Shown one piece after another: positions 1 to 11,190 of a DNA stretch of 64,000 bases. Below the pieces are notes generated by a model. The model was not told where the DNA came from. It saw only the letters and a list, made by a program, of their open reading frames with translations, and made no database searches. Made by a program: the position numbers and the translations under genes. The DNA lies in the NCBI RefSeq assembly GCF_002234675.1, contig NC_019867.2, positions 18,260,184-18,324,183 on the forward strand, written 5' to 3'. The stretch is from Oryzias latipes. Its lineage: Eukaryota; Chordata; Actinopteri; Beloniformes; Adrianichthyidae. Positions within the stretch are counted from its first letter, which is position 1. Every line of letters starts with the position of its first letter.

Positions 1-89
1 TTCGGGTCCACTGGACCCGGGGCCAATAGAGGTGTGGAAATTGATGTTTTATGTACCTACACTCTGTCCTCCACCTGTCTGGGCCTGCT

Positions 90-120
90 GTGTGTGTGTG
101 GGTGTGTGTGGGGGTGTGTG

Positions 121-180
<60 letters not shown>
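90..180. repeat. (TG)n microsatellite
   Basis: An almost unbroken TG dinucleotide tract inside the piggyBac-like element, followed by a GA-rich stretch to about 220. The His/Thr or Cys/Val open frames across it are repeat translations, not genes. Confidence 0.95.
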
Positions 181-181
<1 letters not shown>

Positions 182-452
182 CCAGTGAGAAAGAGAGAGA
201 GAGAGTGGCAGAGAGAGAAAGATTCACTGTAAATGTGAGTTCTGTTTCTGCACCTGCGGTTCCTGCTAAAGGTTGCAACATTGTTAGAATAATTCAAGCA
301 TCAACTCTGTTTGCTCTCGTTCTCCCGCACATTTGACCATTTGACTTTCTTGCGGGAATCTTTAATATCTCGCTCGTTATCTGCTACAAATTGGAGGCGG
401 GACACGTTAAATATAGCTTTGCCAGTGTGGTTTCTCATCACAACTGATCAAA

Positions 453-620
453 ATGGCCAATAGACTTTCTGCGCAGAGGGCCCTGGAATTGATTTTAGAA
501 GAGAGAGACGTTTTTGATGATGATGTATAGGGAGACGATTCAGAAGAGGAGGTTTCAGAATTAGAGGATCACATTTCTGAAAATTCAGAGTCTGACAGTG
601 ACTCTGAAGAAGATGATTAG
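453..620 (+). pseudogene. Transposase N-terminal remnant (piggyBac-like)
   Basis: An ATG at 453 opens a frame beginning MANRLSAQRALELILEE, followed by a very acidic Ser/Asp/Glu segment. This resembles the N-terminus of fish PGBD-type piggyBac transposases, which have a short 'ALELI' helix and then an acidic linker. The frame has a TAG at 528-530, continues in frame as SEEEVSELEDHISENSESDS and meets a second TAG at 618-620, exactly where the SINE target duplication begins. The rest of the transposase is missing. The family assignment is from resemblance and the TTAA-flanked terminus, not from a search. Confidence 0.6.
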
Positions 621-624
621 ATTG

Positions 625-888
625 GGGCGGCCGTGGAGCAGCGGTAGGGCGGTAGGCCCATGATCGTAAGATTGCAGGTTCAATTCCCGCCTTGCACACC
701 CATGAGTCGAAGTGTCCTTGGGCAAGACACTGAACCCCACCTTGCCTCTGGTGGTAGGCGGGCGCCTGTGCTTGGCAGCGGAGCCGCCACGTGTGTGTGA
801 CTGGGTGAATGGGTCTGTGACTGTAAAGCGCTTTGTCCTTGGAGGAAGAAAGGCGCTATATAAGTATACGCAATTTACCATTTACCAT
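625..888 (+). mobile_element. tRNA-derived SINE with 8-bp target-site duplication
   Basis: The head is tRNA-like, with an A-box-like TGGAGCAGCGG and a B box GGTTCAATTCC at 677-687. The body contains the common teleost segment 'GTGTCCTTGGGCAAGACACT' and a 3' segment ending in ATTTACC repeats. It is flanked by identical 8-mers TTAGATTG at 617-624 and 889-896. The layout fits the AFC/ROn-type SINEs of percomorph fish; the subfamily is inferred. It is inserted in the transposase remnant of the piggyBac-like element, so it is younger than that element. Confidence 0.88.
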
Positions 889-1521
889 TTAGATTGAGCA
901 TCAGCCAGTTCCAAAACGAAGCCATCAGCACCCAGCCACAGGACCAGGCCGTCAGCAGCCAGGACCATGTGTTGTACAGGCTAGTGGCTAGAAGGCCATG
1001 TCTTCAATGGGGCTGATGTGTTGTCTTGACTAATAGGTTTACTCTATGTGTTCAGCTTGTGTTGTGCACCTGAATGGGTTCAGTTTCTGTGTTCAAATAA
1101 ATAAAAGTCAGTAGTTTTGAAAACCCTTGCTTCACTTGAAAATTTGTTTCCACTCATATCTTGATTTTAATTGATTTTCTTTATCACGTTTTAAATGAGT
1201 TATGAATGTGATCTAACAAAGGTAAAAGGCAAATATTAACCAAATATACTGATTGTAATTGGATGAGGTAAACATCCTTCGAGTATTTTAACATCAAAGT
1301 GTTTGATTGTGAGGCATTAAAAACCACAACATGCAACGGGTCCACCAGACCCACGAACACTGGCTGAGTAACAACAATATGAACACCACACAAGGGTTAA
1401 GCAGTGCACTACATTATATGCAGCAACAAAAGTGGAAACACCTCTTTCTGGTGGTTTAGGTTGACTTGTGTCATTAAAGTAGCACCGGCATGGTGAAGGA
1501 CTGATGCACAACAGGATCAGC

Positions 1522-2157
1522 TTTAAAGACCCACTCCAATGAAATTTGTTTTTGGTGTTTTTGATATGATCTTGTAGTATTTTGCTCGTACTGGAGGACA
1601 TATATAAAGAAAATTAATATTAAACTGTGTTTAAGGATTTCTTTACTCAGGAGGAGACAAAATAATGCTGTATAGTAATTAAATTAAATAAAGCTTGTAG
1701 TTATTACATACAAACTACATTTGTAAGTCCAAAATCTCCCTTCTCCACTCCATTCTGATGCATGCACTTGCAGACAAAAAGGTCTGTGTACGTCTTTTGT
1801 TTTCCTCGCCTGAGCTGGCATTTGGCTGAAAACTGTACGGCTGGACAAGTCCAATATTCCTCCTCTTTTTTGTTGCACTGGTAATGTTAGGCTGGGGTTG
1901 TGTGGGGCGATGGGAAAATAGCGCCGGCTTACTCCGCACCAATGGTCCCGCCCACAACACAGAATGCATTTACTGTTTTCCTCCACCGAAGACCTCCATA
2001 AAAAACACAACACACTTGAGGTATAACTACAGAAACTATGACCTAGAAAATCACACAGGTCTTTATGATTTTGGCTAAAAACAGCCTAATCATCATTAAA
2101 AGACCACTTGGATTGCTTTTAAAATAGATGAAAAGATTATTTGAGTGGGACTTTAAA
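1522..2157 (-). mobile_element. MITE family 'TTTAAAGACCCACTCC', copy A (full length)
   Basis: The ends are inverted repeats: TTTAAAGACCCACTCC on the left and GAGTGGGACTTTAAA on the right. On the minus strand the interior (about 1969 down to 1715) encodes a decayed peptide containing VQPYSFQP, GEENK and ACIRMEWRR, shared with other copies at about 12.5, 20.1 and 44.0 kb. This is the best-delimited copy, about 636 bp. It is probably a deletion derivative of a larger DNA transposon; a PIF/Harbinger-like or P2X7-like fish element is a guess from the 'QPYxFEP' motif. Confidence 0.75.
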
Positions 2158-2290
2158 CCCTTGGGGTTCTGGCTTTGATCACTTTGATTTTATTTTTTTT
2201 AAAGAACCAAATAAATATAAGTATGTATACTTCAAGTGTGTTGTGTTTTTGTATGGAGGTCTTCGGTGGAGGAAAACAGTTAATGCATTC
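1962..2290. repeat. Inverted repeat, ~59-bp arms
   Basis: The arms 1962-2020 and 2232-2290 are reverse complements with only a few mismatches; both contain the segment CCACCGAAGACCTCC or its complement. The spacer is about 210 bp and contains the right end of MITE copy A, so one arm is inside the MITE and the other just outside it. Confidence 0.8.
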
Positions 2291-2329
2291 ATATTACAGT
2301 CTTGTACTATAAAATTAACTTCATAAACA

Positions 2330-2716
2330 TTAGGGATGCCCGACATGAGGAAAATTTGCAATATTAGTGATCAAAATTGCGATGACGATAACTTGCGGTA
2401 TATGAACAAACAGCAAAACAACCAAAAACATCATTTCCGTTTCATTGCAACAGTTTAAAAATTATACTCCAAATGACCTTAGTCAACATAGGAGGCGAAC
2501 ATCTAACATAAAAGGGGTCCATCCGATTGGTCAAATGCAGAAATAGATTTATTTGATTGGTTAAATACTTCAAACTGCCATAAGATTGTTTTAGCACATT
2601 TATTGAAACCGTTAATTGCAATTTAGATTTAGATTGCCATCTTTTGCGATATGGGTATTGCACAGCTTGATGTCGTGATAACCATAAATCTGTGATATAT
2701 TATGCAGGTCTAATAA
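2330..2716. repeat. Probable hAT-like MITE remnant
   Basis: An AT-rich block starting ATTAGGGATGC and ending GCAGGTCTAAT, which is a weak inverted-terminal match, with an interior of 'GATATATTATGCAGGTCTAA' type common in fish non-autonomous elements. No coding remains. Intronic relative to vps33a. Confidence 0.4.
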
Positions 2717-3031
2717 ACACGCTTTTGACAGTTGGATTATACAAAAAAAAAGCAGCCTTTTTAAATGTATTGTAGTGCTCTTACTTGAAATGTTGTGAAC
2801 TGTACTATAAATGGGATTTATAATCATGAGCAGTGAAAAAAAAGAAACAGGACAAAGTTTTCCCTTTTTTTTAATTTTTCGCTAACTGAGACAGTGGAAG
2901 AGTGTGCGTCTTTCTGTTGTTAGTGTAGATTGTCAAACCTTTTGTGTGTTATAAATGGAATGCCGAGGCTTATAGTTGGTGTTTGAGCAACGAATTGTTT
3001 TTTTCCCTTTTTTCTTCTAAATCTTATTCAG

Positions 3032-6000
3032 GAGTGCTACTTGGAAAATGACCAAACCAGCCTGTACCACACCGCCAAAGGCCTTATGACTTTACAAGCC
3101 CTTTATGGGACCATTCCTCAGATATATGGAAAAGGAGACTGTGCAAGAGTGAGTTCTTCCTATTCCCTCTATGTATTTTATTGATACCTGTGTAGCTTTT
3201 GGGATAAAGTTATCCTCAATTTACCTAAAAGAGGAATTCTGTGTTGATCTGCAGCATGTTGCCAACATGATGCTGAGAATGAAGAGAGAGTTTGCCGGCA
3301 TTCAGAACCAGATCCTGCCTGTGTTCGACACTCTTCTGCTCCTGGACCGCAACGTTGACCTGCTCACTCCTTTGGCCACACAGCTCACCTATGAGGGGCT
3401 CATCGATGAAATCTATGGAATAAATAATGGTCAGAAACGGGTCTCTATCTGCTATGTCTTCATTCTCCTCTTTGTCACAGTTCTTGTGTTTTTCCAATCA
3501 AGTAGAAGCTGGGGTTAAAAATTATTTAATTTTGAATAATTATTCCCTTAGAAAATCAACATTGATTCATCCAATCCAGTTATACATATATTTTTTACAG
3601 TAATTTCTGTATGTTTTGTATTTTTTTTAGTTGCTTTTTGATGAAAGAAATGATAACTTTATCAGTCCTTTGTTCAGTTTTTGTTTGTACATCTGTGAAA
3701 AGTGTTTTTTTATAACTAAAAAATGACTTGTAACAGGGCTGAGTATCACTGCCAAAAATATAGATCAATTTACATTATTTGCAAGTTAACAGTTACATTG
3801 AATTTCTATTGATTTTCCAAAAATTCATAATCTAAAACAATTTTTATTGGATGCGAAAAGCATGCAGTAAAAAGCAATAGAAACTAATAAAAAGGAGAAA
3901 TCCTTATATTAAAAAGTAACTAAAAAGACTTTGGGGGGGGGGAAAGTACCATATTACTTTAAAAGGAAAGTGAATAATGAATCCAATGACAACATATTTG
4001 GATTTCTAAGAAATTATCAATATTTCAAACTCTGTTGAATATTGTTTTAAGCAGAAATTGAAAAATCAAATGTTTTAAGTTGTAAATTTGCACAGCCTTA
4101 TTTATTCATGAGCTGTAAGATTGTGTATAATATTGTCATCAGGTCTAGATTCAGTCCTCTGTAGCTTGATTCTATTTTGTCAAAGCTCTTCTGCTGGTGT
4201 TTCAACCAAAAATGTAGTTATGCTTGTTTTGCAAGAATTGGATTGAACTCTTCTTTTAACATTTACTTGTTCTTTTAGTTTTAACAAAGAACAAGAATTT
4301 CTTCTCTGTCCGTCTTCTGCTCAGGGTACGTCAAGCTGCCTCCTGAGAAGTTTGCACAGATGAAGCAAGGGGAAGCTAGTAAAGATCCACCCACAGAGCC
4401 CAAGAAGCTGCAGCTAAACTCGGCGGAGGAGCTGTACGCAGAGATCCGGGACAAGAACTTTAACGCTGTTGGTGCAGCTCTCAGCAAGAAAGCTAAAATA
4501 ATATCTGCTGCCTTTGAGGTACGTCTTGTGCCGGATCTGCCCATCCTAATGTACGTCTCTGCTTGGATACTATTACACACAAACCCCTACAATTTGGTAA
4601 GAGTTTGAAATTGGGTTGCTAAGTGAATCCTATTGGATCGCTTTCAGACATCCCATCTGAACTGATGTGATTTTAACCTCTTAACAGAAAAGGTCACAAA
4701 AGAAAATCGATCAGGTTAAGAAGGTGATAACACTGATGACGATAAGATCATGTATTATGTCACACATAGTTATGCTAAAAAAAACAAAACTGGAAAAATT
4801 AAAACACTTTCCATTAGCAGAACTACTGAAATTTAAGTTAGTTCTAATTAAACAGAGAGAATGAAAATGTTCACTATTATAAATATTTTTAGTTTTTGTT
4901 TAGCACATTCAACAGAAATGAGATTAGTCTGTTTCATTTTTTAGAAGTTTAGAGCCTTTTAGATGCCATGTTCTGTCATTAAATGTCTGAGATACTTGTT
5001 TCCATCATTTGCCCGTTGAAAGGTTTCTGTTTGCTGACTAACCTTCCGCTCGTCTTTCAGGAACGTCATAATGCTAAAACAGTGGGAGAAATCAAGCAGT
5101 TTGTGTCTCAGCTGCCTCACATGCAGGCAGCACGAAGCTCACTGGCTAACCACACGTCGATTGCAGAGCTGGTCAAAGACATAACCAGTATGTACACATC
5201 CTCATCAGCGTTTCACGCAACTTTTTATTGAACGTTTCCAAAGGGAAATGGACAGATTTGGAGCCTTTTACCTGTAAATCTGTTTTAGCTTTAGAGTAAG
5301 AGAATAAGCCTTTTTTTTTTTTTGTCCCTCAATGTAGAAATTGCTTTTTAAAAAACAAAAAATAAACAGTCAAGTACTGAAGTGAAGGAGAAAGAAAATA
5401 TATAATATATTCAATACCCTATACATAATTGTTTGAAATAAAATTAAAAAATGAATGTAGGAACGCACTACTTAAACAGATTAGAGTTGAAATTTTGTTC
5501 ATTTCTAATCATTCAGGATAATTTTTGATAATGGAAAATGAGAGTTGACTCGGTTTTTTACTTTAATGTTTAATGGATCAAAAGATGAAAATAAATGATC
5601 TGCTCCTAAATTTGGTTCCCTGTTCCTGTGCAGCAGCATAAATACTGCTGCAGCTGGCGGTTTCTGTTCTAACAAACATCATTCACTGAAGGAAAGTGTT
5701 GTTCTCGCTGTGTGTAACCTCAGTTACCAGAAAAGATGACCGCAGTCCTAATCTCAGAGAAGAATTGATTGCTACCTCTGTTCATTTGATTTCTCTTGCA
5801 CATTTTTAGAACAACCCTCTGTTGCTCAAATTGTGTTATTGAAGTGAAACTGCTTTTCTTTGTGTTTTGATTTTTCAGTAAAACTAAAAGACTCACTTTA
5901 ATAATAATAAAGATGAAACAGAAATGTATTAGAAATATAAAATCAAAGAAATAAAAGCAACATTGGATTAAGAAATCGTGTTCCCAAATAGGCTATAGGA

Positions 6001-8300
6001 GGCCTAAATTATGGTCTGTGAACCTTTGTGAAAAGCATTTTTGAAATGTTCAGTAAAATGGCATAAAAAAGAATAGTGTTTTTTTACTTTGTTAGTCACT
6101 GTTCAAAGGGATTCTATTGGATTATACTGGGATGTTTTTTGTAACGACAGCAGAACCATTTCAACGTCTGTATGAATGCGGTGGAGCAGTAACATGTGAT
6201 GTGTCTCGTTTCAGCATCAGAAGCTTTCTTTGATAGTCTAACGGTGGAACAGGAGTTCATGACTGGAGTCGACACAGACAAGGTCCATTTAATTCAATTA
6301 AGTTGTTTTATTAAGTTGTGAAATCAGATTATTCATACATTTGTTGAAATCCCATAAAAGCATTTATTCTTAACTTAATTCCATTGTTCTCCTTAACTCC
6401 TCGACTTTGTGGGATTCATGAGTTTTAACTGTTTGGGATACTTTATTTATAAAAAATGTGAATTTCAAACATAATAATTGCCTAAACTTTGAGATTTGTC
6501 CCTCTGCTTTTTGACACAGGTGAACACATACATAGAGGACTGCATAGCTCAGAAGGATCCGCTGATCAAGATCCTGCGTTTGGTGTGTATGCAGTCAGTG
6601 TGCAACAACGGCCTCAAGCAGAAAGTCTTGGATTATTACAAGAGAGAGATTCTTCAGGTAAAGTGAAGTGGTGAAGCACAGTCTTCTGTTCCACACCGCA
6701 TTGGCTGATCTTTCCTTTTTGTTATTTTCATATTCTAAACATTTTTTTTTTTTTTTTGTCTTTGTGAAGACCTACGGCTATGAGCACATACTAACATTGC
6801 ACAACCTAGAGAAGGTGGGTCTTTTAAAACCACAAACAAGCTCACGGAACAACTACCCCACTATTAGAAAAACTCTGAAACTCTGGATGGAGGACGCCAA
6901 TGAGCAGGTATGCGATTGATTCATGAGAGGTCTGCAGGGACACACGTTAGCACTTTTGTGGGCTGATCATTTTATTTGCTGGAATATCTCCAGAATCCCA
7001 ACGACATCTCGTACGTGTACAGCGGCTACGCTCCACTGAGCATCCGGCTGACTCAAGTGTTGGCGAGGCCGGGGTGGCGAAGCATAGAGGAGGTGCTGAA
7101 GATGCTTCCAGGCCCACACTTTGAGGAGAGGCAGCAGCTTCCATCTGGATTACATAAAAAACGTACGATTCTGGTCACACTTGGAGGGATTCTCATGGTT
7201 ATGTACCCCATGAAACGTCAACAATTTAGATGTTAGGGGGTGTTTGATATTTAAAAGGCAGCATGCTGAGATCAGAAGACCAAATATCGGTATTGAGGAG
7301 TACGTTTGAATTGGAAAACTCTCAAATTAAGCTAATGTGAAGTATTTTATAGTAAAAAGTGAAAGCTCAGCTTTTGGTGTTTGATAAGGTTAACTAAAAA
7401 AAAAAACCTTTTCAAATGTTAGGAGAACAAATTGATCTGAAAGAAACACGTCTACACTTGTTCCTGCTTTTTTTTTTTTTTTACATAATATGCTTAAAAA
7501 CTAGGGCCATAAGAACCAAACAATCAATCAAAAGCTACAGTTGAGCCGGAAGTCGCTGTACATAACATTAATCTTTCTTTGGAATCCAAGTCCAGGAACT
7601 GCTGTTCCTACAACTGCAGAAGAAAAGCAATCGCCCGTCTGCCACGCACAGATAAGACCCAGGCTTTGTCTCAGTGAAGCAAATGCTAAACAACGGAAGA
7701 GTGATGGCTGAGGGCTGACCGTCCATCAGCGCTGGGGCTGGTGTCTGTGGGTGTATGTGCGTTTGGCCAAAGTTCTGAAGACAAAAATACGTATTTGGTC
7801 ATGAATTTGTTTTGGCAATAACACCCTTCCAAGTGAGAAATCATTAAACACTTCATTAGAAGTAAACAAACGGATGTGCTAGTTGTCTTGTTGCTACAGG
7901 CCTGCCATCTATTGGTTTATAAAGGTGATAATTGGCAATTTTCAGGCAAGGCGATGCAGCTATTTTAGAGTTTCAACAGGGAGTCTTTGGCAATTTTCCT
8001 ATTTTTACCAGGAATTGGAAAACCTGAATGATATTTGGGATTTGTGGGATTATTTTCTATTTTTTATATCTTTACTATTTCTGTTTAACCCCCCACCCAC
8101 CCACAGGTCAGCAGGGGGAAAACCGAACAACGCTGGTCTTCTTCCTCGGTGGAGTGACATACGCAGAAATATCTGCTCTCCGATTCCTCTCTCAAATGGA
8201 AGACAGCGGGATGGAGTACATCATCGCAACCACAAAACTCATCAATGGCACAACATGGATTAAGACCCTCATGGAGGGTATTTCTTGGAGTCCAAAATAA
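3032..8300 (+). CDS. vps33a: VPS33A, 3' portion (HOPS/CORVET Sec1/Munc18 subunit)
   Basis: Nine exons are visible: 3032-3148, 3255-3429, 4325-4518, 5061-5187, 6215-6282, 6520-6657, 6770-6907, 6994-7162 and 8107-8300, all with GT-AG introns and in phase (440 codons including the stop). The product runs from [19 protein letters not shown], about residue 160 of the ~596-aa human protein, through [60 protein letters not shown] and [23 protein letters not shown]33A is the SM-family subunit of the HOPS and CORVET tethers. It binds VPS16 and templates SNARE assembly for late endosome-lysosome and autophagosome fusion. The first part of the gene must lie before position 1. The extreme C-terminus ([10 protein letters not shown], stop at 8298) departs from the mammalian LMEKPF ending, so the last few codons may be wrong. 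Confidence 0.95.
3736..4100. repeat. Possible hAT-type MITE in vps33a intron
   Basis: The block opens with CAGGGCTGAG and closes with TTGCACAGCCTTA, tips like those of fish hAT-derived MITEs. The interior is AT-rich and non-coding. The boundaries are approximate. Confidence 0.3.
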
Positions 8301-8867
8301 AAAAAGCAACTTCCTCCTAGATTTGGTCATGTCATAAGCGTGTTTTGCTTGCTGCTTAGTGGGTCATTTTTGGGGGAAAAGCAGAAACGGCAGTGTATCC
8401 ATCAGCTGTGGTCCAGCTCACTGAAGAAGCAATTAGCACAGTAACAGGCCTCCTGATCAGCCGATAATAGCCCAGTGCTGCCAGGAGAGCTCAGCCTCCA
8501 GCCGCCTGTGATTTGACAGCGCAGGACACTGATTTAATTAGGAAGCCATTTGCTCCATGTTCCGGTGGAGGATAACTGTGCTGTGGGAGGGTGTTTGATC
8601 TCTGTGTCAGTCAATAGCTTCTCCATGCCCGCCACTGTATATACAGGAAAACCTGCTGACAGATATTTTTGCTGCTTTCCAGTCAATGTAAATGTCTTCT
8701 GTGCTGGTTTCCTAAAATTGTAAAATATTTAGTTGAATTCTTGTTTTGCTTTTAAAATCTGCTTTCTTTGGGAAGATAAACATGCCGAAGATTTAAATTG
8801 GGAATAAACGGACAGCAGTTGCCTTGAGATCCATGTGGTCAGTTTTACTTTTGCTCCCTCCTCTGCA

Positions 8868-8966
8868 AGAAGAACTTGAGACGCTCGATTCTGCACACGC
8901 AGATTTGGAGCAGACGGCTGAAGCACAGCAGTCCACCCCCAGCTGTCCCGCTTCAATATCATCAAG
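8868..8966 (+). other. Candidate exon between vps33a and the micropeptide frame
   Basis: A stretch with coding-like composition, entered by an AG at 8866-8867 and left by a donor AG|GTATGG at 8967. In one frame it reads EELETLDSAHADLEQ with no stop. It could be an alternative 3'-terminal exon of vps33a (phase 1 join from a donor at the end of LME, 8278/8279), a 5' exon of the short gene at 9556, or chance. The pyrimidine tract before it is modest and I recognise no homologue. Confidence 0.25.
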
Positions 8967-9555
8967 GTATGGAAAGTTTGCTTCTTTTAAAAATGGGAAA
9001 ATATACCTCGACTTTTTTATGACGCCACAGGTCAAATCACCTGTGATGAAAACATTTATTTCAAATAACTAATTAAATTCATCTGAAGATTTGTTCTGAG
9101 ATAGTCCAAAATAGAGCTTAAATCATTTTTTTGCATTTTACTGAAAATGTTTTAGTTGAACATGAATGTTGTGTTTTTGTTTTCTGCCGAGAAGTCATTT
9201 TAAGAAGTGAAAAAAGCTAATCAATACACTTAGAGCAATTTAAATATTAATTATTAATCGGGGTCCTTTTACTGTACACATCCTTTGGCTTCTGAGAGGC
9301 TAAAAATTCTTGTTTGGCATTTTTACTCCAAACAAACTGCACGGAATTTACTTGAAAAACATTAATTTTCTAGTTTAGAATGTACTAGTTAGCTTTCTAT
9401 CTTTCTGAGCCTGATCTTCAACCAAATTTGGGTACAGCTACACTTTTATTCTTTTGATTGTAAGCACGTGCATCCTTCTCTATGCCATCCTTGATACATA
9501 AACGAGTTGTTGTTTTTTTTTTGCTATTGCAATATGACAGGTGTGTGTATGAGAG

Positions 9556-9762
9556 ATGGGTCGAGGGGAGAACATGGGACACCTGACTCAGCCTGGTCAG
9601 AGGCCGAAGGTGCTGGAGGTGCCAGTGGACGTGGATCCTCTGATCATCCGCTTCCTCCGAACATTCAAAGAAGTCCTCAAATTTGTTCTCTTCAGCTACA
9701 CAGTACTGTTCGGTGGTTTGCTCCTCGCGAGGTGGACCACTTACTTCATGGTGGGCAAATAA
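9556..9762 (+). CDS. Unidentified 68-aa single-pass membrane protein
   Basis: The frame starts with ATG at 9556 just after a plausible acceptor (TATGACAG, exon from 9541) and ends TAA at 9760-9762. Codon use is strongly coding-like (CTG, GTG, ATC, TTC and AAG preferred) despite AT-rich surroundings. The product has a polar N-terminus with the segment RPKVLEVPVDVDPLIIRFLR, then a hydrophobic helix of about 20 residues (VLKFVLFSYTVLFGGLLLAR), ending WTTYFMVGK. I do not recognise the family. The topology suggests a small organelle or ER membrane protein; this is inference. The stop codon overlaps an AATAAA, and a further AATAAA lies near 10085. A noncoding first exon upstream is likely because an in-frame TGA (9550-9552) precedes the ATG. 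Confidence 0.55.
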   Translation: MGRGENMGHLTQPGQRPKVLEVPVDVDPLIIRFLRTFKEVLKFVLFSYTVLFGGLLLARWTTYFMVGK

Positions 9763-10480
9763 AGTTTTGACCTATGAGGCTCAAGCTGATCAAACAAGGT
9801 CTCGTTTTTTTTTTGGGCTTTTGCTGTTCTTGCAAAACAACAGTAGCGTTTATGATGCCTGTTTTCTTCTTTGATTGTGGCAGCCCTAATGCCTTTTATA
9901 TGTTTTTTTTTAATGAATCTAAAGTAGGCCTTAACAGGAACTTTGAAGAAACTGAAATTGTTGTCAAGCCAGCTTGCATTCCATGTGATTGTCAGCATTT
10001 TGTCCATATGTGCAATTCCATATCTGTGCTGAAGCACAGTAAACATGTCTGTATGGTTGTATAATGAGCAGTATATTCCTAGAAAATAAAATGTTTACCT
10101 ACATTTTTGTCCACAGACACATATTTTAAAGCACACAGTCTCGGTGGATCTTACCCGTCTCGTGAATTTGACCTCCAGGCGAGCAAGAAAAACACCTGGA
10201 GGCCAGAAACAAACAGAAGAACACTAAAACTTTAGAGTCATTTGAAAAAGGTGACATCTTTGAGCAACTCGGGTGGATGCAGCCTCATCAAAGCATGCAT
10301 CCTGTAGTAATAGCATATACAAATACTTTATAGCGTCCCAATACAGTTGAAAGTTAATTTATAGGAGACAACATCAGCAACACTTTTTAAACTGAGATAC
10401 CATAAAAAGTGTATGTGATTTTCCTGTAGTGACAAGTAGAAGTCATGTGCCACACTGCAAAATTGATTTTGATATGTGTC

Positions 10481-10481
<1 letters not shown>

Positions 10482-10535
<54 letters not shown>
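10482..10535. repeat. (TG)n microsatellite
   Basis: An uninterrupted TG tract of about 54 bp. The His/Thr-rich minus-strand frames over it are artefacts. Confidence 0.95.
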
Positions 10536-10538
<3 letters not shown>

Positions 10539-10879
10539 GTGTATATATAGATAGATAAAAAAAAGATATATAAAAATAAAAAACTTCTCTGAAATAAATG
10601 AATAAATATTTTTCCCACTTAACTTCACGTCATCGTTTAGGGGCTCCTTTTTTTCTAAATGCGCCCCTTTTCTGGGGTGTGTGTTTGATTTCCTTCCCTG
10701 AAACAATACACAGGGGCGGAATACATTCCTTACAATGCTTTATAAAGAATATATTCTTTGTATCAGAGGTAAATCTTAAGCAAATAATAAATATTTTTGC
10801 GTTAATTCCTTTCTCGTCAGCAGCAAGGCTTTTTAAAAAGTGGTTTGTTTACATTTTTTGGGGGAACACCGTCTTCTCT

Positions 10880-11190
10880 TTCTGATCTTTGCTGCACTCC
10901 GCCCGCGCTGCGCCATTTTGAAAATGTAATATTGGAAGAAGCAGAAGCGAGGGAAATCTCAAAGTAGAACGCAAAGTCGGAAAACCGGTTCGGAGACTTG
11001 AACGACTATTTGTTTGACTGAAAACCGGTTCGAATCATTTGCAACATCGGGGCTGTGGACCGTGGAAGTTACTAACGGCACTTCATCTTCTTTCCCTCGC
11101 TGTCGCTTCGTCAGAACCTCTCTCATCATCTTACCCGGGTCAGCTCTGTTTCGGTTCAGGGCCACAGCCCGCTACAGACAGCTCCTCATG
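10880..11190 (+). promoter_or_regulatory. ppp2r2a promoter / 5' UTR
   Basis: A locally GC- and CpG-richer segment right before the ppp2r2a start codon, containing CGCCCGCGCTGCG and a YY1-like GCCATTTTG near 10912. No TATA box is evident. The transcription start is not determinable from sequence alone. Confidence 0.6.

Larger units (their letters stand above)
1..1396 (+). mobile_element. piggyBac-like DNA transposon, internally deleted, 5' end cut by window edge
   Basis: The right end reads CACAAGGG followed by TTAA at 1397-1400, the target site typical of piggyBac elements. A subterminal GGGTCCAC..GACCC block at 1339-1353 is mirrored by the block at 4-18, so positions 1-20 look like the left inverted end; matching the two ends puts the true left tip about 39 bases before position 1. 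Inside lie a TG microsatellite, the start of an acidic transposase-like frame (453-620), a SINE (625-888) and an AATAAA near 1096. No catalytic DDD core of a transposase is seen, so this is a non-autonomous or dead copy. The element appears to lie in or upstream of an intron of vps33a. Confidence 0.75.

Noticed and set aside
49-336. His/Thr-rich and Cys/Val-rich open frames
   Set aside because: They are translations of the TG microsatellite in different frames, with no splice or homology support.
645-720. tRNA-like sequence with A and B boxes
   Set aside because: It is the head of the SINE, flanked by target duplications and joined to a SINE body; it is not a working tRNA gene.
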